Notes: generated from the letters alone by a model not told the origin. A stretch of 64,000 nucleotides of DNA from Mastigamoeba balamuthi (GCA_902651635.1 CACRSC010000048.1:58937-122936), one strand, 5' to 3'; counted from the stretch's first letter, positions 1 through 11,845 are shown. Program-made: numbers and translations.

Positions 1-123
1 GGCGTCGCCGCTGTCGCCGCTGGTGCCGCTGTTGGCGCTGCAGGTGTTTCCGTGGAGGGCCAGAATGAGGTCCGCGGTGCTCTCGTCCAGCGAGGGCGAG
101 GGGTTGCGCTCCGACTCGGCCAT
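1..123 (-). CDS. 5' end of an unknown minus-strand gene (partial)
   Basis: From an ATG at 123 the minus strand stays open for 41 codons to the window edge, beginning MAESERNPSPSLDESTADLI. The segment is acidic and serine-rich and has no recognisable domain. Codons end mostly in G or C, as in neighbouring genes, which supports coding. Only the N-terminus is visible. The gene is divergent from the GTPase gene starting at 655, so the two may share the spacer between them. No function can be given. Confidence 0.45.
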   Translation of the reverse strand, partial: MAESERNPSPSLDESTADLILALHGNTCSANSGTSGDSGDA

Positions 124-654
124 GGGCGCGTGGGCTGGGGGTGTCCTCTCGCAGGTCCCGGCTTTTGTGTTGTGCCCTCTGGTGCGGTGGCCCCCGGTCG
201 CTTTCTCTTCGCGACGGTTTTCTGTGAAAAGCGGTCGTTCAGTTTACGGATCACTTTTCAGTTGACACCAACGCACACTTTTTTTTTAAAGCTCGCGCAC
301 TTATCCGAACTGGCCGATCAGTTGATGCTGTTTCCGTGGGTTGGGCGCCCGCTGTGCCGGCCTGCGAAGGGGAATGGAAAGATACAGCAGATACGAGGAG
401 ATATCCAGATATCATCTCCAGGGGATAATATCCCGCCCTTATTCCGCCCTCCCCCGATTTGAACTCTGCGACCGGCTGCGGAGATGTCGGGTCTCGTCCC
501 CACCATGCCGACCCCGCAGTACCGAAGGTGCCACCCCCCGCACGGCACGCGGGGCCCCCGCCGTCCGCGCTCGCCTGCTGTCGGCGGCCACGTCGCTTCG
601 CATCGCTTCTGACAGCCGTTCCTCTCTTCTTTTTTCTGCAGCCGGGAGCACACG
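124..654. other. Spacer between divergent genes
   Basis: No supported gene. It holds a T-rich run near 280 and a cluster of the palindromic word GATATC with AT-rich flanks around 398-430. Such AT-rich words stand out in this GC-rich DNA and recur upstream of other genes and inside introns. The spacer may carry both promoters. Short reading frames crossing it have no coherent composition. Confidence 0.5.
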
Positions 655-1495
655 ATGAGGCTCATCTTCCTGGGCGACTCGTCCGTCGGCAAGACGACGA
701 TCATCAGGAAGATTGTGGTGCGCCCGGGGTCGCGCGCATCAATCGTGATATTTCCAGATATCCGTCACTTTTATCGTGATTTTTCCCCGCGGGGTCTGAT
801 TCCACAACCGAAATCCACCACCCCCTCGCCCCCAGGGCTCCGACCAGGACCTGTCGTCGGAGCAGGGCATCAAGGAGATCACCGTCGACGGCACCACCTA
901 CACGCTCGTCATCGTGGGTTCCATTTCGCCCTTTTTCCCGCTCTTTTCCCCGCCCTCGTCGGAGATATCTTCACGTCACACGGAGGAGAAATCTCCGTGA
1001 CATCACGGGGCTCCCACGCACGCCACGAGCTCACCCGAGGCGCGCGGGCAGTGCGGGACGGCGGGCCAGGAGAAGTTCCGGTCGATCACGTCGTCGTACT
1101 TCCGCGGGGCCGACGGGGCGTTTGTGGTGGCCGACTGCACGCGCGACGAGACGTTTGCTGACGTGTCGAAGCACTTTGCCGAGATCACGCGCTACGCGGC
1201 GACGGACGTGGCCAAGATGCTGGTGGTCAACAAGGTGGACCTGGCGGCCGAGCGGACGATGCGCCCCGAGGCCGCGCAGGCGCTGGCTGCCGAGCTGGGC
1301 GTCGAGCTCTGCGAGGTCAGCGCCAGCGACGCGACAGGCGTCGACGCGATGGTCCTCCGCATGGCCCGCGCCGTCCTCGCCCGCAGGGCCGCCACCCGGG
1401 CCGCTGCCCCGGACCCCGCTGCGGCGCGGGCGGGCGGCGACGGGCCGCGCGTGCGCAAGGGGGGCAAGCAGAAGAAGGGCTGCAGCGTCCTCTGA
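655..1495 (+). CDS. Rab-like small GTPase with CaaX end (3 exons)
   Basis: Small Ras-superfamily GTPase, probably a Rab-type membrane-traffic switch. Exons 655-714, 836-913 and 1052-1495 give 193 residues. Seen: P-loop GDSSVGKT (residues 7-14), TAGQEKFRS (49-57), NKVD (106-109) and SAS for the G5 loop. It ends KKGCSVL, a CaaX box whose final Leu predicts geranylgeranylation. Oddities: the chosen splice gives CGTAGQE where the G3 motif should read DTAGQE, so the magnesium-linked Asp would be Gly, and the effector region is shorter than usual. The third-exon acceptor (1050-1051) is the only one that keeps the frame, but a missed micro-exon could restore the Asp. The Rab assignment rests on the P-loop and G3 region; the exact subfamily is unknown. 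Confidence 0.75.
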
Positions 1496-1968
1496 GCCCT
1501 CTGATGCGACGTTTGGGGCGCGTCCAGCAAGCACGGGACAATATCTCTCGGAGGGGTGGGGGGCGCTGGCAGCCCGGCGCTGAACCCCCGCTGCTGTGCG
1601 TCTGCGGCTGGGCCAGCACGAGCAGCAGCGCCAGCCACCATGCCGCACGCACGGGCAATACAGGAGCGGAATGAAGTTTGTACCTGTAGGTGTACTCCCA
1701 TAGGGAAACTCGGAGCAGCGGACCCCTCAGTCACACAGCGAGCAGCGCTTGCCATGGGTGCGCGCCCAACCAGTTGCGGTGTGCCTGATGCTCTTCAGGC
1801 ACAGCACCTTGTGTTCTATGTCGTCCCCGGGGCTTCCGGTCTGTGGATGCGACGCCTTCCTGTGCGGGAATCAACTGAAGTCCTTCCGCCCTGCCTGGAT
1901 CCCGAGATATTATGCGCAGATATCGCCAGTTGCACCAAATATCTTTCAATTGAAACCCCCGGGAAGAG
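1496..1968. other. Intergenic, no gene seen
   Basis: About 470 nt between two plus-strand genes. It contains AATATCT/GATATT-type words (about 1530, 1905-1945) close to the next start codon. I see no coding exon, RNA gene or repeat. Confidence 0.45.
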
Positions 1969-2424
1969 ATGGCGGCGCGCGGGCTGGACGACGCGCTGCG
2001 GGACATCGGCATGCTGAGCGAGACCTCTGGGCAGCGCCTCGACCGCACCGAGCGCGCCAAGACCGCGGTCAGCGCGCGCGAGGCGGCGCAGGCGCAGAAG
2101 CGGACGCACGCGGCGTCGCTGCTGCAGCGCGCGGCCGACAAGGCGCCCCCGGCGTTCCACCCGCGGCGCGCGGCGCGCAAGGGCAAGCACAGGAAGCCCA
2201 GGGGGGCGGCGGACTTTGCGTGGGACGACAACAGCGGCAGCGACAGCGACAGCGACGAGGCCGACGAGACAGGCGACGCGCGTGACTCAACGCAGGCATC
2301 CCAGGAATCGCGATTCCAGGATGACGTGGCAGAAATGGAGCAGCAGCAGAGGCGACAGCAGCAGCAGCAGCAGGAGGACGAGGAGCTCGCGAGGGCGATC
2401 GAGAGGAGTCTTGCGGACTACTAG
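1969..2424 (+). CDS. Small protein with C-terminal ubiquitin-interacting motif
   Basis: Single-exon frame of 151 residues starting at an ATG just after a CAATTG-containing leader. The middle is basic and then an acidic Asp/Ser run (about residues 85-95), followed by a short poly-Gln tract. The last 16 residues, EDEELARAIERSLADY, fit the ubiquitin-interacting motif pattern: acidic residues, a hydrophobic, then Ala and Ser three positions apart on one helix face. This suggests binding to ubiquitin or ubiquitylated partners. The N-terminal 80 residues, rich in charged helix, match nothing I recognise. Function beyond UIM binding is not shown. Confidence 0.65.
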   Translation: MAARGLDDALRDIGMLSETSGQRLDRTERAKTAVSAREAAQAQKRTHAASLLQRAADKAPPAFHPRRAARKGKHRKPRGAADFAWDDNSGSDSDSDEADETGDARDSTQASQESRFQDDVAEMEQQQRRQQQQQQEDEELARAIERSLADY

Positions 2425-2992
2425 TCGGCGCCAAGGCCAGGGTTGCAGCAACCCTCCCAGCGTGTGACGCAACGCCCATGACGTGGCGTGTCAACACCCA
2501 AGTCGCATCGCTGCAACAGAAGGCCACCCGAGAGAGACACATTGCTCGGGGCATTCGCAGCCGGAGGCCCACGCGGGGCTGCTGTGCCGTGCGTGGGATG
2601 GTGGGGTTGGTTGGATCGCATCGGCAAAAAGACCAGAGAGATGAGAGGAGTTTCGTTCTCTTTATCAAAAAACACCCGTGTGTATTTTATACTCCGCGAC
2701 CGCGGCCGCCGGGGTTCTGGTGCCAGGGGTGCTGCCCGCAGGCCTCTAACTGCGCGTGTGTGAGTCAAGGCGCGACACCCAGAGAGTCGGCGACGAGCCC
2801 GACCCCTGCCAGCGTCCCCCCCGCGCCAGAGTGCGCTCTGCTTGTCGCCAACAAACCCGCCCGGCAGAGCAGCAGAGAGAACCAAACTCAGCCCCCCAGC
2901 CCCTCTGCCGCTGCCCTGGGCACACGCACGCACACACACACACCCCGCCAACCATAGCGCTCTGCTGCCTCGACCGCTCCTGCACCCTCGCC
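2425..2992. other. Intergenic, C-rich and CA-rich
   Basis: Contains a (CA)n stretch near 2925-2945 and long C-rich runs; otherwise no feature. It probably serves as the terminator region of the UIM gene and the leader of the next gene. Confidence 0.4.
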
Positions 2993-3521
2993 ATGGCGCA
3001 AGGTCGCCCTCCGCCCTCTCCCCCCCAAAAAAAAAGTCGCATCACTCGCCCGCCCCCCTCTCTGCGCGCTGCGCCCCCCGCCTGCCCTGCCCTCCTCGCC
3101 CTCGGGGGCTAAATATCGCGCACCAAATATCTCCGCAGAGCCGCCGCCCGCCGACGCCCCGCTGCCCGCCGCGCCCGCGGCCGCCGCGGAGCGCGTGCCG
3201 ACGGCCCTGGCGGCGCTGTCCCCGGCGGCGCCGGCGCCGCGGGCGTCGCCGTGCTCGCCGCCCGCCCCCGACAGCGCTGTCGCGTCGGCCGCCACGTCAG
3301 CAGCGCCCTCGCGGTCGCCGTCGCCGCCGCTGAGCCCGCGCGAGCGCACGCAGCTGGCCGAGCGCGAGGCCGAGGCGCAGGCGCTGCGCTGCGCGGTGCA
3401 GGCGGCGATGGAGGCGCTGCCCGCTGCGCTGCGCGACAGGGACCTCTTCGCCCCGGGCAGCGCAGGCGCTCTGCTCCTCGCCTCCCTCGGTGGTCCCCCG
3501 CCTGCCGCCCCGGGGGAGCAC

Positions 3522-3552
<31 letters not shown>

Positions 3553-5464
3553 CTCCGCGGGGGGCGCTGCACCCGCGGGCAGGGCCCGACCCGCGCCTGG
3601 GGGAGGGAGTGAGCTGGCAGGCCTGGTCCATCAACGCCGAGCTCGACCGCCTCGCCCGCGAGGGCGCCTCTGCCCTGCAGCAGCAGCAGCAGCAGTGCCA
3701 GCAGCAGCAGCAGCAGCAGGAGGCCCTGCAGGCCCTGCAGGCCCCGCAGCAGCAGCAGCAGCAGCAGAGGACGGTGGAGGAGATACTGGAGACGTGCAGG
3801 GTGCGGCTGCCCGCTGAGAGCGCAGACGTGTACGGGCAGTGGCCCATGCAGGACGCCGTCGACCTCGTCCGCTGCTCGCTCTGCGCCCGCGTCGTCTCGG
3901 CCCGCTGCTTCCGCCGCCACGCCGAGCGCTGCACGGGGCCCCCCGCCGCGGCTGCAGTGCCAGCAGCGCTCCTGCAGCAGCAGCAGCAGCAGCACGCGAT
4001 CGTGGCGACGGTCAAGCTGCAGCGCCAGGCGTCGCTGTCGCCCCAGGCCCCCGAGGGCCCTGCGCACGAGCCGCTCCACAAGCGCCGCAAGAGGCTGGCG
4101 GCCCCCGCGGAGCAGCCGCAGCAGCAGCAGCAGCAGGGCGACGCCGTGGCTGCGGTCGTCAAGCCCGAGCCCTCGGCCGACCCCGAGATCGCGGCCCTCG
4201 TCGAGCGCGCCAGGACCGTCACCCCAGCGCCCCTCGAGACCTGTGCGGGCCCCCTCTCCCCCCGCCAGCGCCCCACGCAGGCCGCTGACCCCCAGGCTGC
4301 TCGCCAGACACACACCCGTGGCCCAACAGGCTGCGCAGGCTGCACGGCCTCTCGGTGCAGTCGCGCACTGCGCTGCGCGAGGGCTTCGCCTCCAACAGCC
4401 CCACGCACGCGGGCTCGCCGTCGCTGCAGCAGCAACAGCAGCAGCAGCAGCAGCCGCCGTCGCAGCAGCACGAGCCCAGCCCGCAGGCGCCATCGCCCGG
4501 CACCCCTGCGGCCGCGCTGCACGCGCCGGCGGCACCTGTGCGCCACGGCGCTTCGGGCAGGGGAGCGCGCGCGGGCACGTCGAGGGCCAAGGGCACCAAG
4601 AGGGCCGCTGTGTCCGCCGCCGCACCCGCCGCGGTCGCCGCGCCCCCGCCCCCGCCGCCCGTGCCGGCGCCCGTCGTGCAGGCGATGCCCGCCCCCGCGG
4701 ACGAGCCCATGCTGGCGCCCGCCGCGGCAGCGCCCTCTGCCCCCCTGCAGCAGCAGCCGCAGCTGCAGCCGCAGCAGCAGCAGCTCAAGCCGCAACAGCA
4801 GCAGGCGCTGCAGCAGCAGAGGCCCCGCGTGTACAGCATGGCGCCCGGGGGAGTGCCGCCGCCGCAGCTGGTGCCCCAGCAGGTCATCCAGCAGCGCAGC
4901 AGCGCCATGGCCGCCGCAGCCGCCGCAGCCGCCGCCGCGGGGCGCGGCATCGGCATCGCGCCCTGCGCCTCGTCGCCCGCGACGGCCGCCGCCGCCGCCG
5001 CTGCGGCCGCTGCGGCCGCGACGGTGGCGGCGACCAAGAACGCCATGGGCAGCAGCATCGCGGGCCGCCGCGTGGCCCAGCCCGTCCAGGGCGCCGCCGG
5101 CATGGTCACGCGCGTCTACCGCGGCGGCGCCGTCGTGGGCGCGGCGGGCGCGGCAGCCGGCAGGGCCGCGGGGGTGCCGTACACGGTGAGCCCGCCGCCC
5201 GGGGGCCTCGGGGCCGGCGTGACGAGCAACAGCCCTGCGCGCTACAGCACGCGCCCGAGCTCCGCGCCGCCCGTGCAGCTGCAGACGTCCGCGATGGCCT
5301 CGGGGGCGGGGCAGGGCGCTGCAGCTGCCGCCGCTGCTGCGAGGGCTGCGGCTGCGGCTGCCGCTGCCGCTGCGGCGTCGTCTGCGGCGGCGGGGTACCC
5401 GCAGGCGCACGGGGCGGGGGCCGTGCAGATGCCGCCAGAGGTCTCGCAGGCGTCGCAGCAGTGA
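2993..5464 (+). CDS. Ataxin-7/Sgf73-like poly-Q zinc finger protein
   Basis: Predicted exons 2993-3002, 3139-4242 and 4296-5464 (760 residues, phases close). The key evidence is a short zinc-finger-like segment beginning VYGQWPMQDAVDLVRCSLC and followed by an H-x3-C pair (RRHAERC). Its spacing resembles the N-terminal zinc finger of ataxin-7/Sgf73, which tethers the deubiquitinase module to SAGA. Around it lie many poly-Gln runs from CAG repeats, a basic KRRKR patch and Ala-rich tracts. I do not see a clear second (SCA7) domain, so a SAGA role is inference from one motif. The tiny first exon (M-A-Q) and its GTCGCC donor are the least certain part. The very long open frame on the opposite strand is a shadow of the CAG repeats. 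Confidence 0.5.
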
Positions 5465-6013
5465 GGCGCTGGGGGCCGCTGGGGAGGACGTCGCGGGCGG
5501 TGGGGGCCGCGCAGAGGCGGCCCAGGTAGGGTAGGCAGCGCCGCTGCTGCTGCGGCCCCCGTCGCCCCCGTCGTCGCGGTGCACAGCGTTTGCATACACG
5601 CCCGCACGGGCACACACAATGCTATTTTTTCGTTGTTGTTGGAAATCAATTGATCGGGGCAAGGAGACTTTCAACAGGCACAGCAAGTGCAGGGGCCACC
5701 AGCAAGCGGGCCGCGGTGACCGCAGACGGCCGGTACCCATTCACAATTAGTGAGAATATCTAAAGAGGAAAGATACGAGGTGCAGAATCCGGGGCTGTAC
5801 AGGAATCTCCCGTGGAGGGTCTCTCCATTTTTCAAAAAGACACCGAACACACGGACCCACCGGAAGAACCCGAGCCCAAAGAGAGAGGGGGCCACCCACA
5901 CGAGACACACACCCTCCGGCAAATTTATCAAAACACCGGGACAGACGAGAGCCACCACCCCTGGGGTGCAGGAGAGAGAGCGGAGCAGAGCAGAGAGCGG
6001 GTGCTGCGTCGCG
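5465..6013. other. Intergenic spacer
   Basis: No gene seen. It includes a T-rich patch at 5625, GAATATCTAAA near 5755 and purine-rich sequence before the next ATG, so it is a likely promoter and leader of the KIX gene. Confidence 0.4.
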
Positions 6014-8023
6014 ATGGCGAGCATGGCGGACATGTGGAAGCTCAAGATCACGTCGGAGCGCCGCGTGGAGCTCCTGGACCGCCTGTGCGCCCCCCTCCCA
6101 CCCCGCCTGCACCGTCGCCCGGACGCAATGCCGTGAGCAATCAAAGAGAGAAAACCCCCCCGGAGCAAGAAGCATCAGAGAGCAAAATAACCACCAAATA
6201 CAAGCAAGAGAAGTGACACAAGGGGTGCACCCACTATGCACCCACCAAGATGGGCCACCATACCACCCATGCCACCCATGTGCCACATCGAGCTCACGTG
6301 GGAGGGGTGCCATGCCTGCCACAGGGTGGAGCACGCCAAGATGCAGCTGGACAAGGGGGCCCGCGAGATGCTGAACGAGCGGGAGACGATGCTGTACCTG
6401 ACGGCCGCGACGCCCGAGGAGTACATGCGGGGCATCAAGGACCTCATCACCAAGATGGCCGCTGCTGCTGCTGCCCTGGCCGCAGCCCACAGCCCCATGG
6501 CCCTGCAGCAGCAGCAGCAGCAGCAGGCACAGAGGGCCGCCATGGCCCAGCAGCAGCAGCAGCAGCAGATCCAGCAGCAGCTCCAGCAACTCCAGCAGCA
6601 GCAGTGTTCCCCCTGTGAAGGTTTTTACCACAGATTCTCCCAAGCAAGATATCGTAAATATCTCCTCGTTAGGTCCCCCGTTCCGTTACGTTGATTCCCC
6701 TTATCACGTTACACACACCCCTCCTCGGCCAGCCCCACACCCTCAAGTTTCACCCCTCCGGCCCCCTCCCCCACCCCCACCCCCACCCCCCCGCCACCAC
6801 TCGCCACCCCCAAAAGGCAGTCCGACAATGCAGCCGGCACAGAGGCAGCGGGCCAGCAGCGCAGCGCAGGGCCCGCCCCCGACACGGCGCAGGCGCACAG
6901 CCGCGCCCTCGCAGCAGCAGCAGCAGCAGCAGGTGCAGGCGCAGCTCCAGATGCAGCTCCAGCAGCAGCAGCAGGCGCAGCAGGCGCAGCAGGCGGGGCA
7001 GCAGCTGCGGGTGGACCCCTACGCCCAGCTGAGCGCCATGCAGCGCAGGATGATGGGCCCCGGGGGCACCGTGCTGCCCACGCCCGTCCAGACGCAGTAC
7101 TCGGCCGTCAGCCGCGACTCGCACGCCCTGGCGACGACGCTGGGGGCCGTCGTGCGCAGCCCGCAGCTGGTGGGGGCCCAGCGCCCCGCGACGCCCACGG
7201 CCGCCACGCCGACGGCGGTCGTCGTCTGCACGCCCGCGACGCCCCTGGAGCCCTCCACCCCCGTCACCATGCGCGGCGAGGCCGTGCCGCCGTCGGTCGA
7301 CCCCCGCATCCTGCAGCTGGTGCGCCCAGTTCAGTTGAATCGGCGCGGGAATAACGGGGGGCTGCGGGGGCTGTGCAGATCGCGGAGAACAGGGGGCGGC
7401 TGGGGCTGGCGGGGCTGCGGGAGCTCGAGGCGCGGGTGCGGGCGAGCGCGCACGACGCGAGCATAGTGCGGACGCTGATAGCGATACTCGAGGGGGCGCC
7501 CGAGAGCCTGACGCAGGTCAAGTACGAGCACATGCTCGTGCTCATCCGCACCGTCGTCGGGCCCCTCGCCAAGCACGTCCGCCATGACGTCTCCCCCGAC
7601 ATGCTCTACCGCCAGATCTGCTCCACCAAGAGAGGCACGCACCACACGTGCACCACACGCGCCGCTGACGGGTCGGCCCCCGCATCACAGAGGCGCTCGA
7701 GGTCATCTCGTCGGCTGTGTCCAACATCCTCGCGCAGTTCCAGAACATCCCCGAGAGCGCCATGGCCCTCGTGCCGCAGCCACAACAGCCACAGCAGCCA
7801 CAGCCGCAGCAGCAGCAGCAGCAGGTGGCGGTGGCGGTGGCGCCGCCAGAGAACGCGTACCAACACATGCTGCCCACGCAGCAGCAGGCGGCCATGAGCG
7901 CCATGGCCGCTGCCATGCAGCAGCAGCAGCAGAGCGCAGCCATCAGCGCCCTGATGTCCTCTGTCTCACAGACACTGCAGCTCCAGAAGCAGCAGCAGCA
8001 GCAGCGGCAGGAGGCAGCAGAGG

Positions 8024-8054
<31 letters not shown>

Positions 8055-8208
8055 CCAGGAGGGCAGCGCAGGGGCAGCAGGGGCGCAGACTTGCACAGAG
8101 GTGGCCGCCAACAACAACAGCGCGGCGACGCCCTCGGCTGCAGGGCCGGCGGGCAGCGGGGGCGCAGCAGGAGGAGCAGGAGGAGCAGGCGGGGCGCCGC
8201 CCTCGTGA
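6014..8208 (+). CDS. KIX-domain glutamine-rich coactivator, copy 1 (MED15-like)
   Basis: Exons 6014-6084, 6325-6614, 6673-7319, 7379-7634 and 7691-8208 (about 593 residues). Exons 1-2 encode a KIX-type three-helix domain: WKLKITSERRVELLDRL, then LNERETMLYLTAATPEEY and a closing helix. Long poly-Gln follows, then a conserved segment (about residues 337-425) and a C-terminal motif NAYQHMLP. KIX plus Gln-rich tails are typical of Mediator subunit MED15 and related coactivators, which bind acidic activators; assignment beyond that is inference. A paralogue at 42441 has the same exon order and phases. The intron at 7635 starts with GC, not GT, judged from the paralogue's matching GT donor. The second intron (about 6615-6672) is short and its ends are uncertain. 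Confidence 0.7.
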
Positions 8209-8629
8209 GAGAGGACACACACTCCTCCCCACCACTTATTTAACAGAGACGCAATTCCTAGGCTGCTCAACCACGGCCGTCAAGGGCGTTCCCCTGGCTC
8301 TCTGGGATCTGCCTATGCTGTGTGCGCGACAGCGATCATGATGCCTGTACTGTACGTATGCGCGCGAGGCCCACGTTTTGGACTTGGACACGCGCAAAGG
8401 GCACCAACGGGGGTGCTGGAGTGCTGGAGGACACCAGCAGGACTGCTCTCGCGCCCATCAGTAGAGAGGGCATTCGAGAGGACACCTCCTCCGCAGAGTA
8501 TCATCTCAGGCGGGTCTCGCTGGCGCCGTGTCTCTCCCGACTGCATGCCCCATGTGCCCGAGAAGTCAATTGTGCATTTCCATATCGTTCCTATCTCGGA
8601 GCTGCCAACGGGGCACGAGATGCCCTCAC
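8209..8629. other. Spacer between convergent genes
   Basis: About 420 nt of 3' flanking sequence between the KIX gene and the minus-strand M60 gene. No repeat or gene seen. Confidence 0.4.
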
Positions 8630-11600
8630 TCATGCGCGCTGGACCGTGAAGGTCTCCCAGCCCTGCGGCACCGTGTTGGACGCTGCCAGCACGCGAGGGC
8701 TGTCGAGGGCCTGCAGGTACCTGCCGTTGGTCGCCCTGAACACCCACTGGCTGCCGCCCCTGTGCTCGGGGAAGAAGGCCTCCCACTCCCTGGCGGTGTC
8801 GCGGTCGCAGGCGACCTTGCGCGTGCCGGGGTTGGCGCTGAGGTACTTGCCGTGAGCGCTCCTGAACGCGACGGCCCCGGCGGTGCTCGGGCTGCGCTCG
8901 ACGGTGAAGACCTCCCAGGCCTGCACCGACGCCCTGTCCGCCTGGACGCTGCCGTCCTGCTGCGCGCTCACGTACGCGTTGAAGAACGACCTGAGGCTCA
9001 CGCGGCCCTGCAGCTCCGGCGTGATGCGCTCCACCGTGAAGGTCTCCCAGCCCCGGGGCTCCGTGGCCGCCGCAGCGAGCACGCGCGGGCTGTCGAGGGC
9101 CTGCAGGTACCTCCCGCTCGGCGTCACGAACGCCCAGTCGCTGCCGCCCATGGCCACGGGGAAGAACGTCTCCCACGTGTCGGCCCTGTCGCGGTCGCAG
9201 GCGACCTGGTGCGTGCCGGGGTTGGCGCTGAGGTACTTGCCCCTGCTGCTCCTGATCACGACCGCCCCGTCCCTGGCGAGGCTCGGGCTGATGTCGAACT
9301 CCTCCCAGGCCTGCACCAAGGTCCTGTCCGCCATCACCCTGCCGTCGTCCTGCGCGCTGACGTACGTGCCGAAGTACGACCTGAGGCTCACGCGGCCCCC
9401 CAGCACAGGGACGGGGAGGTCCGGGCTGTCCATGCCCGGGAGGCCAGAGACCTGCTGGCGCGCGGCGACCGAGACGGGCACGCCCCAGCTGTCGAACAGG
9501 GGGCTGAGGTTGTGGCTCACGTGCCTCGACGTGCGGACCAGCCACTGGTCGCGCTTGCTGTCGTCGCTCACGGGCCGCTCCGACTGCGGAAGCGCGTCGT
9601 ACTCGCGGAACAGGTCCATGAAGAGGTCCCATCTGCGTGGCCCTGCGTCAGCCGCGCGGCCCAGCAGGGCGCGAGGGGAGGAGGAGAGGCGCACCCCCAG
9701 CGGTCCGCGAGCTCCTTGTACATCATCAGGGCCACCCAGGGGTCCTGCTTCCACTTGGCGAAGTCGGGGCTCCTCTTGTAGTCCTCGGCCCTCGCCTGGG
9801 CGTCGCGCAGCGCGTCAGCTTGCCAGGACCAGCTGCCGGTCATCGCCCTCTCGCAGTAGAGGCTGAACAGGTTGTTGGTCACCTCCTCGGTGCCCTCGAA
9901 CGTCCACATGGCTGTGCGCCCGCGAGGCGAGCGCAGCGGACCAGCAGGTCAGCCGACGGCCACGGCAGCAAGCAGCAGAGCAGGGCAGAGAGGGCGCACG
10001 GGACTGCAGGCTGTGGCCGCACTCGTTGTAGTGGCCCCAGTGCGACCACGTGCGCGTCGTCATGAGCGTCTGGCCGGCAGCCTCGAGCCACATGACGATC
10101 GGGTAGCCCCCGTGCATGTACCAGTCGGTGTCCCTGTGCTCGTCGGCGACGTAGCGCAGCCTGTAGGCCTCGGGCCCCGCCGTCCTGAAGTGGTACATGC
10201 AGTCCATGACGCCCTGCCAGTAGTCCGCCACGGCCGCCATGTCCCGCACCTCCCGGAGCGCCGCCGTCGGCAGAGTGAAGACGACGTCCCTCGCCTCGAC
10301 CTCTCCCCACGGCGACGCCGTCGCGCTGACGTTGGCGCCCCACTGCGCGGCCGTCGTGGCCCCCGCGCGGAACACCGGGGCGTCCGAGAGCCTCCCGCGG
10401 AGCTGCACGTCGACGGGCGACCCCCTGGCGCCGACGTCGATGTAGAGGAGCCCTCCGAAGCGGACCCTGACGGTCGTCTCCGCAGCGGCCAGGGGCACCG
10501 AGACGGCCACCTCCTGCCAGCGCGCCCACTTGTCCGTCTCGGGCACGCTGTCCGTGTGGCAGCCGATCTGGAGGGCCATCGTGCCCGCCTGGTCGGCGGG
10601 GATCCGTACGGTGAGGACGCTGGCCGCCGAGACGAACAGCGCGGTCGAGTGCCAGCGGGTCCTGTCGCGGGGGACCGTCACGGTGCGCGTCACCAGCGAC
10701 GCGTTCGGGACGTCCCCGGGGAACAGCGCCGACTCCGCGGCCCAGTCGACCGTGGGGACGCTGGCGGGCAGGGCCCAGGCGAGGCGCATGCAGCTGCGCC
10801 GCAGGGCGTCTGTCGGCAGGACGGGGTTGGCGCGGGTCGTCAGGCCCCACCCCAGCCACGAGCACGCGGCCGAGAACGCTCCCGCAGCCTCGCGGCGCAG
10901 CGGGGCCAGGCCGGCGGCGTCGAGTCCCGACTCGAGGCACCTGCCCAGCGAGCCCTGCGTGGCCACTGCGTGAGGGGCTCGGCGGGCTGGGTGCTCTCGC
11001 GTACCACCAGTGCGAGGGCCGTGGACAGGGCGCTGGGCTCGGGGGTCTCGCTGCTCCGCATGGCCTCGAACGCGGACCAGAGGTTCGTCCGGCCCGCGCT
11101 GGTGGCGTTGTTCTGCTGGACCGTGACGGCTCCGCTGGCGACGTCGTCGGTGACTGCGAGGCCGCAGGGGGCCAGCAGGGCCGTCGCCGGGTGCGCCGTG
11201 ATCTCCGACTTGCGGTAAGCCGTCCAGTACCAGCCGAGCCCGCTGGCGACGAGGGACCCGCCGCTCCTGACGAACGAGCGCACCGCCTCGATGCTCTGCG
11301 TCGTGCCCGCAGCGCTGTCGTTGCTGAGGTCCTCGGTGAAGAGGAAGAGGACGTCCACGCCCGCCAGCGCGCTCTGGGAGAGGCCTCCAGAGGTTGTCGA
11401 GGTGCAGCCCGCGGCGGCGACAGCGTCTCTCTGTGCCTGCGTGTTCACTTCGCCGTTGAGCGAGCACACCAGCGACGCCCTCCCGGTCTTCATCCACTGC
11501 AGGCAGTTCCTGACAAGCCCGAAGTTGCTCCGCTCTGCGAGGTGAGCTCGTGAGAACCCGGAGAGAGGGAGAGACACGAAGCGAGATCGAACCCTTTGTG

Positions 11601-11845
11601 ATGAAGGAGCCGTGGCCGAACAGGCACACCTTGCCCTGCTCGTACGTTGCTGCGGCTGCGACCGAGTCGCCGTTGCCATCGACGGCCAGCGACACGGCAT
11701 CCGGGCTGAACAGGACCAGCGTGCTAGGCGACCCGTCGATCGCGTACTGGGCGGGTACCCCAGAAACGAGTGTCGAGCGAGTGCTGGGGTCAAAGGCGCT
11801 GGCGCACAATGCGCACAGCAACACGGCGCAATGGCGTGCGCGCAT
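8630..11845 (-). CDS. Secreted peptidase-M60-type protein with fascin-like repeats
   Basis: Five exons (11845-11593, 11534-11005, 10954-10000, 9911-9695, 9632-8630) encode about 985 residues. A signal peptide (MRARHCAVLLCALCASA) is followed by a Rossmann-like region, then the M60 (enhancin/TCAF-type) domain with WGHYNECGH and WTFEGTEEVTNNLFSLY. The zinc motif should read HExxH; here the first His is Asn (N571-E572-C573-G574-H575), with a downstream Glu in place (E585 or E588/589). Two beta-trefoil-like repeats close the protein (about 731-985), each with pairs such as YVSAQ and KYLSANPGT, as in fascin-type folds. M60 enzymes cut mucin-type glycoproteins, so a role at the cell surface or on prey is plausible, but the lost His may make it non-catalytic. 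The intron near 10955-11006 could start at 11004 or 11007. Confidence 0.72.

Noticed and set aside
2888-5740. 950-codon open frame on the minus strand
   Set aside because: Shadow of CAG/GCC-rich coding sequence on the plus strand: CTG/GGC repeats lack stops. The plus strand has a zinc-finger-like motif and closing splice phases.
6488-8080. CAG runs as possible microsatellite insertions or a CRISPR-like array
   Set aside because: They lie in frame as poly-Gln in a conserved gene, vary in length and have no spacers.
8313-9781. Plus-strand frames of 300-440 codons opposite the M60 gene
   Set aside because: The minus strand shows M60 motifs, fascin-like repeats and closed exon phases; the plus frames have none.
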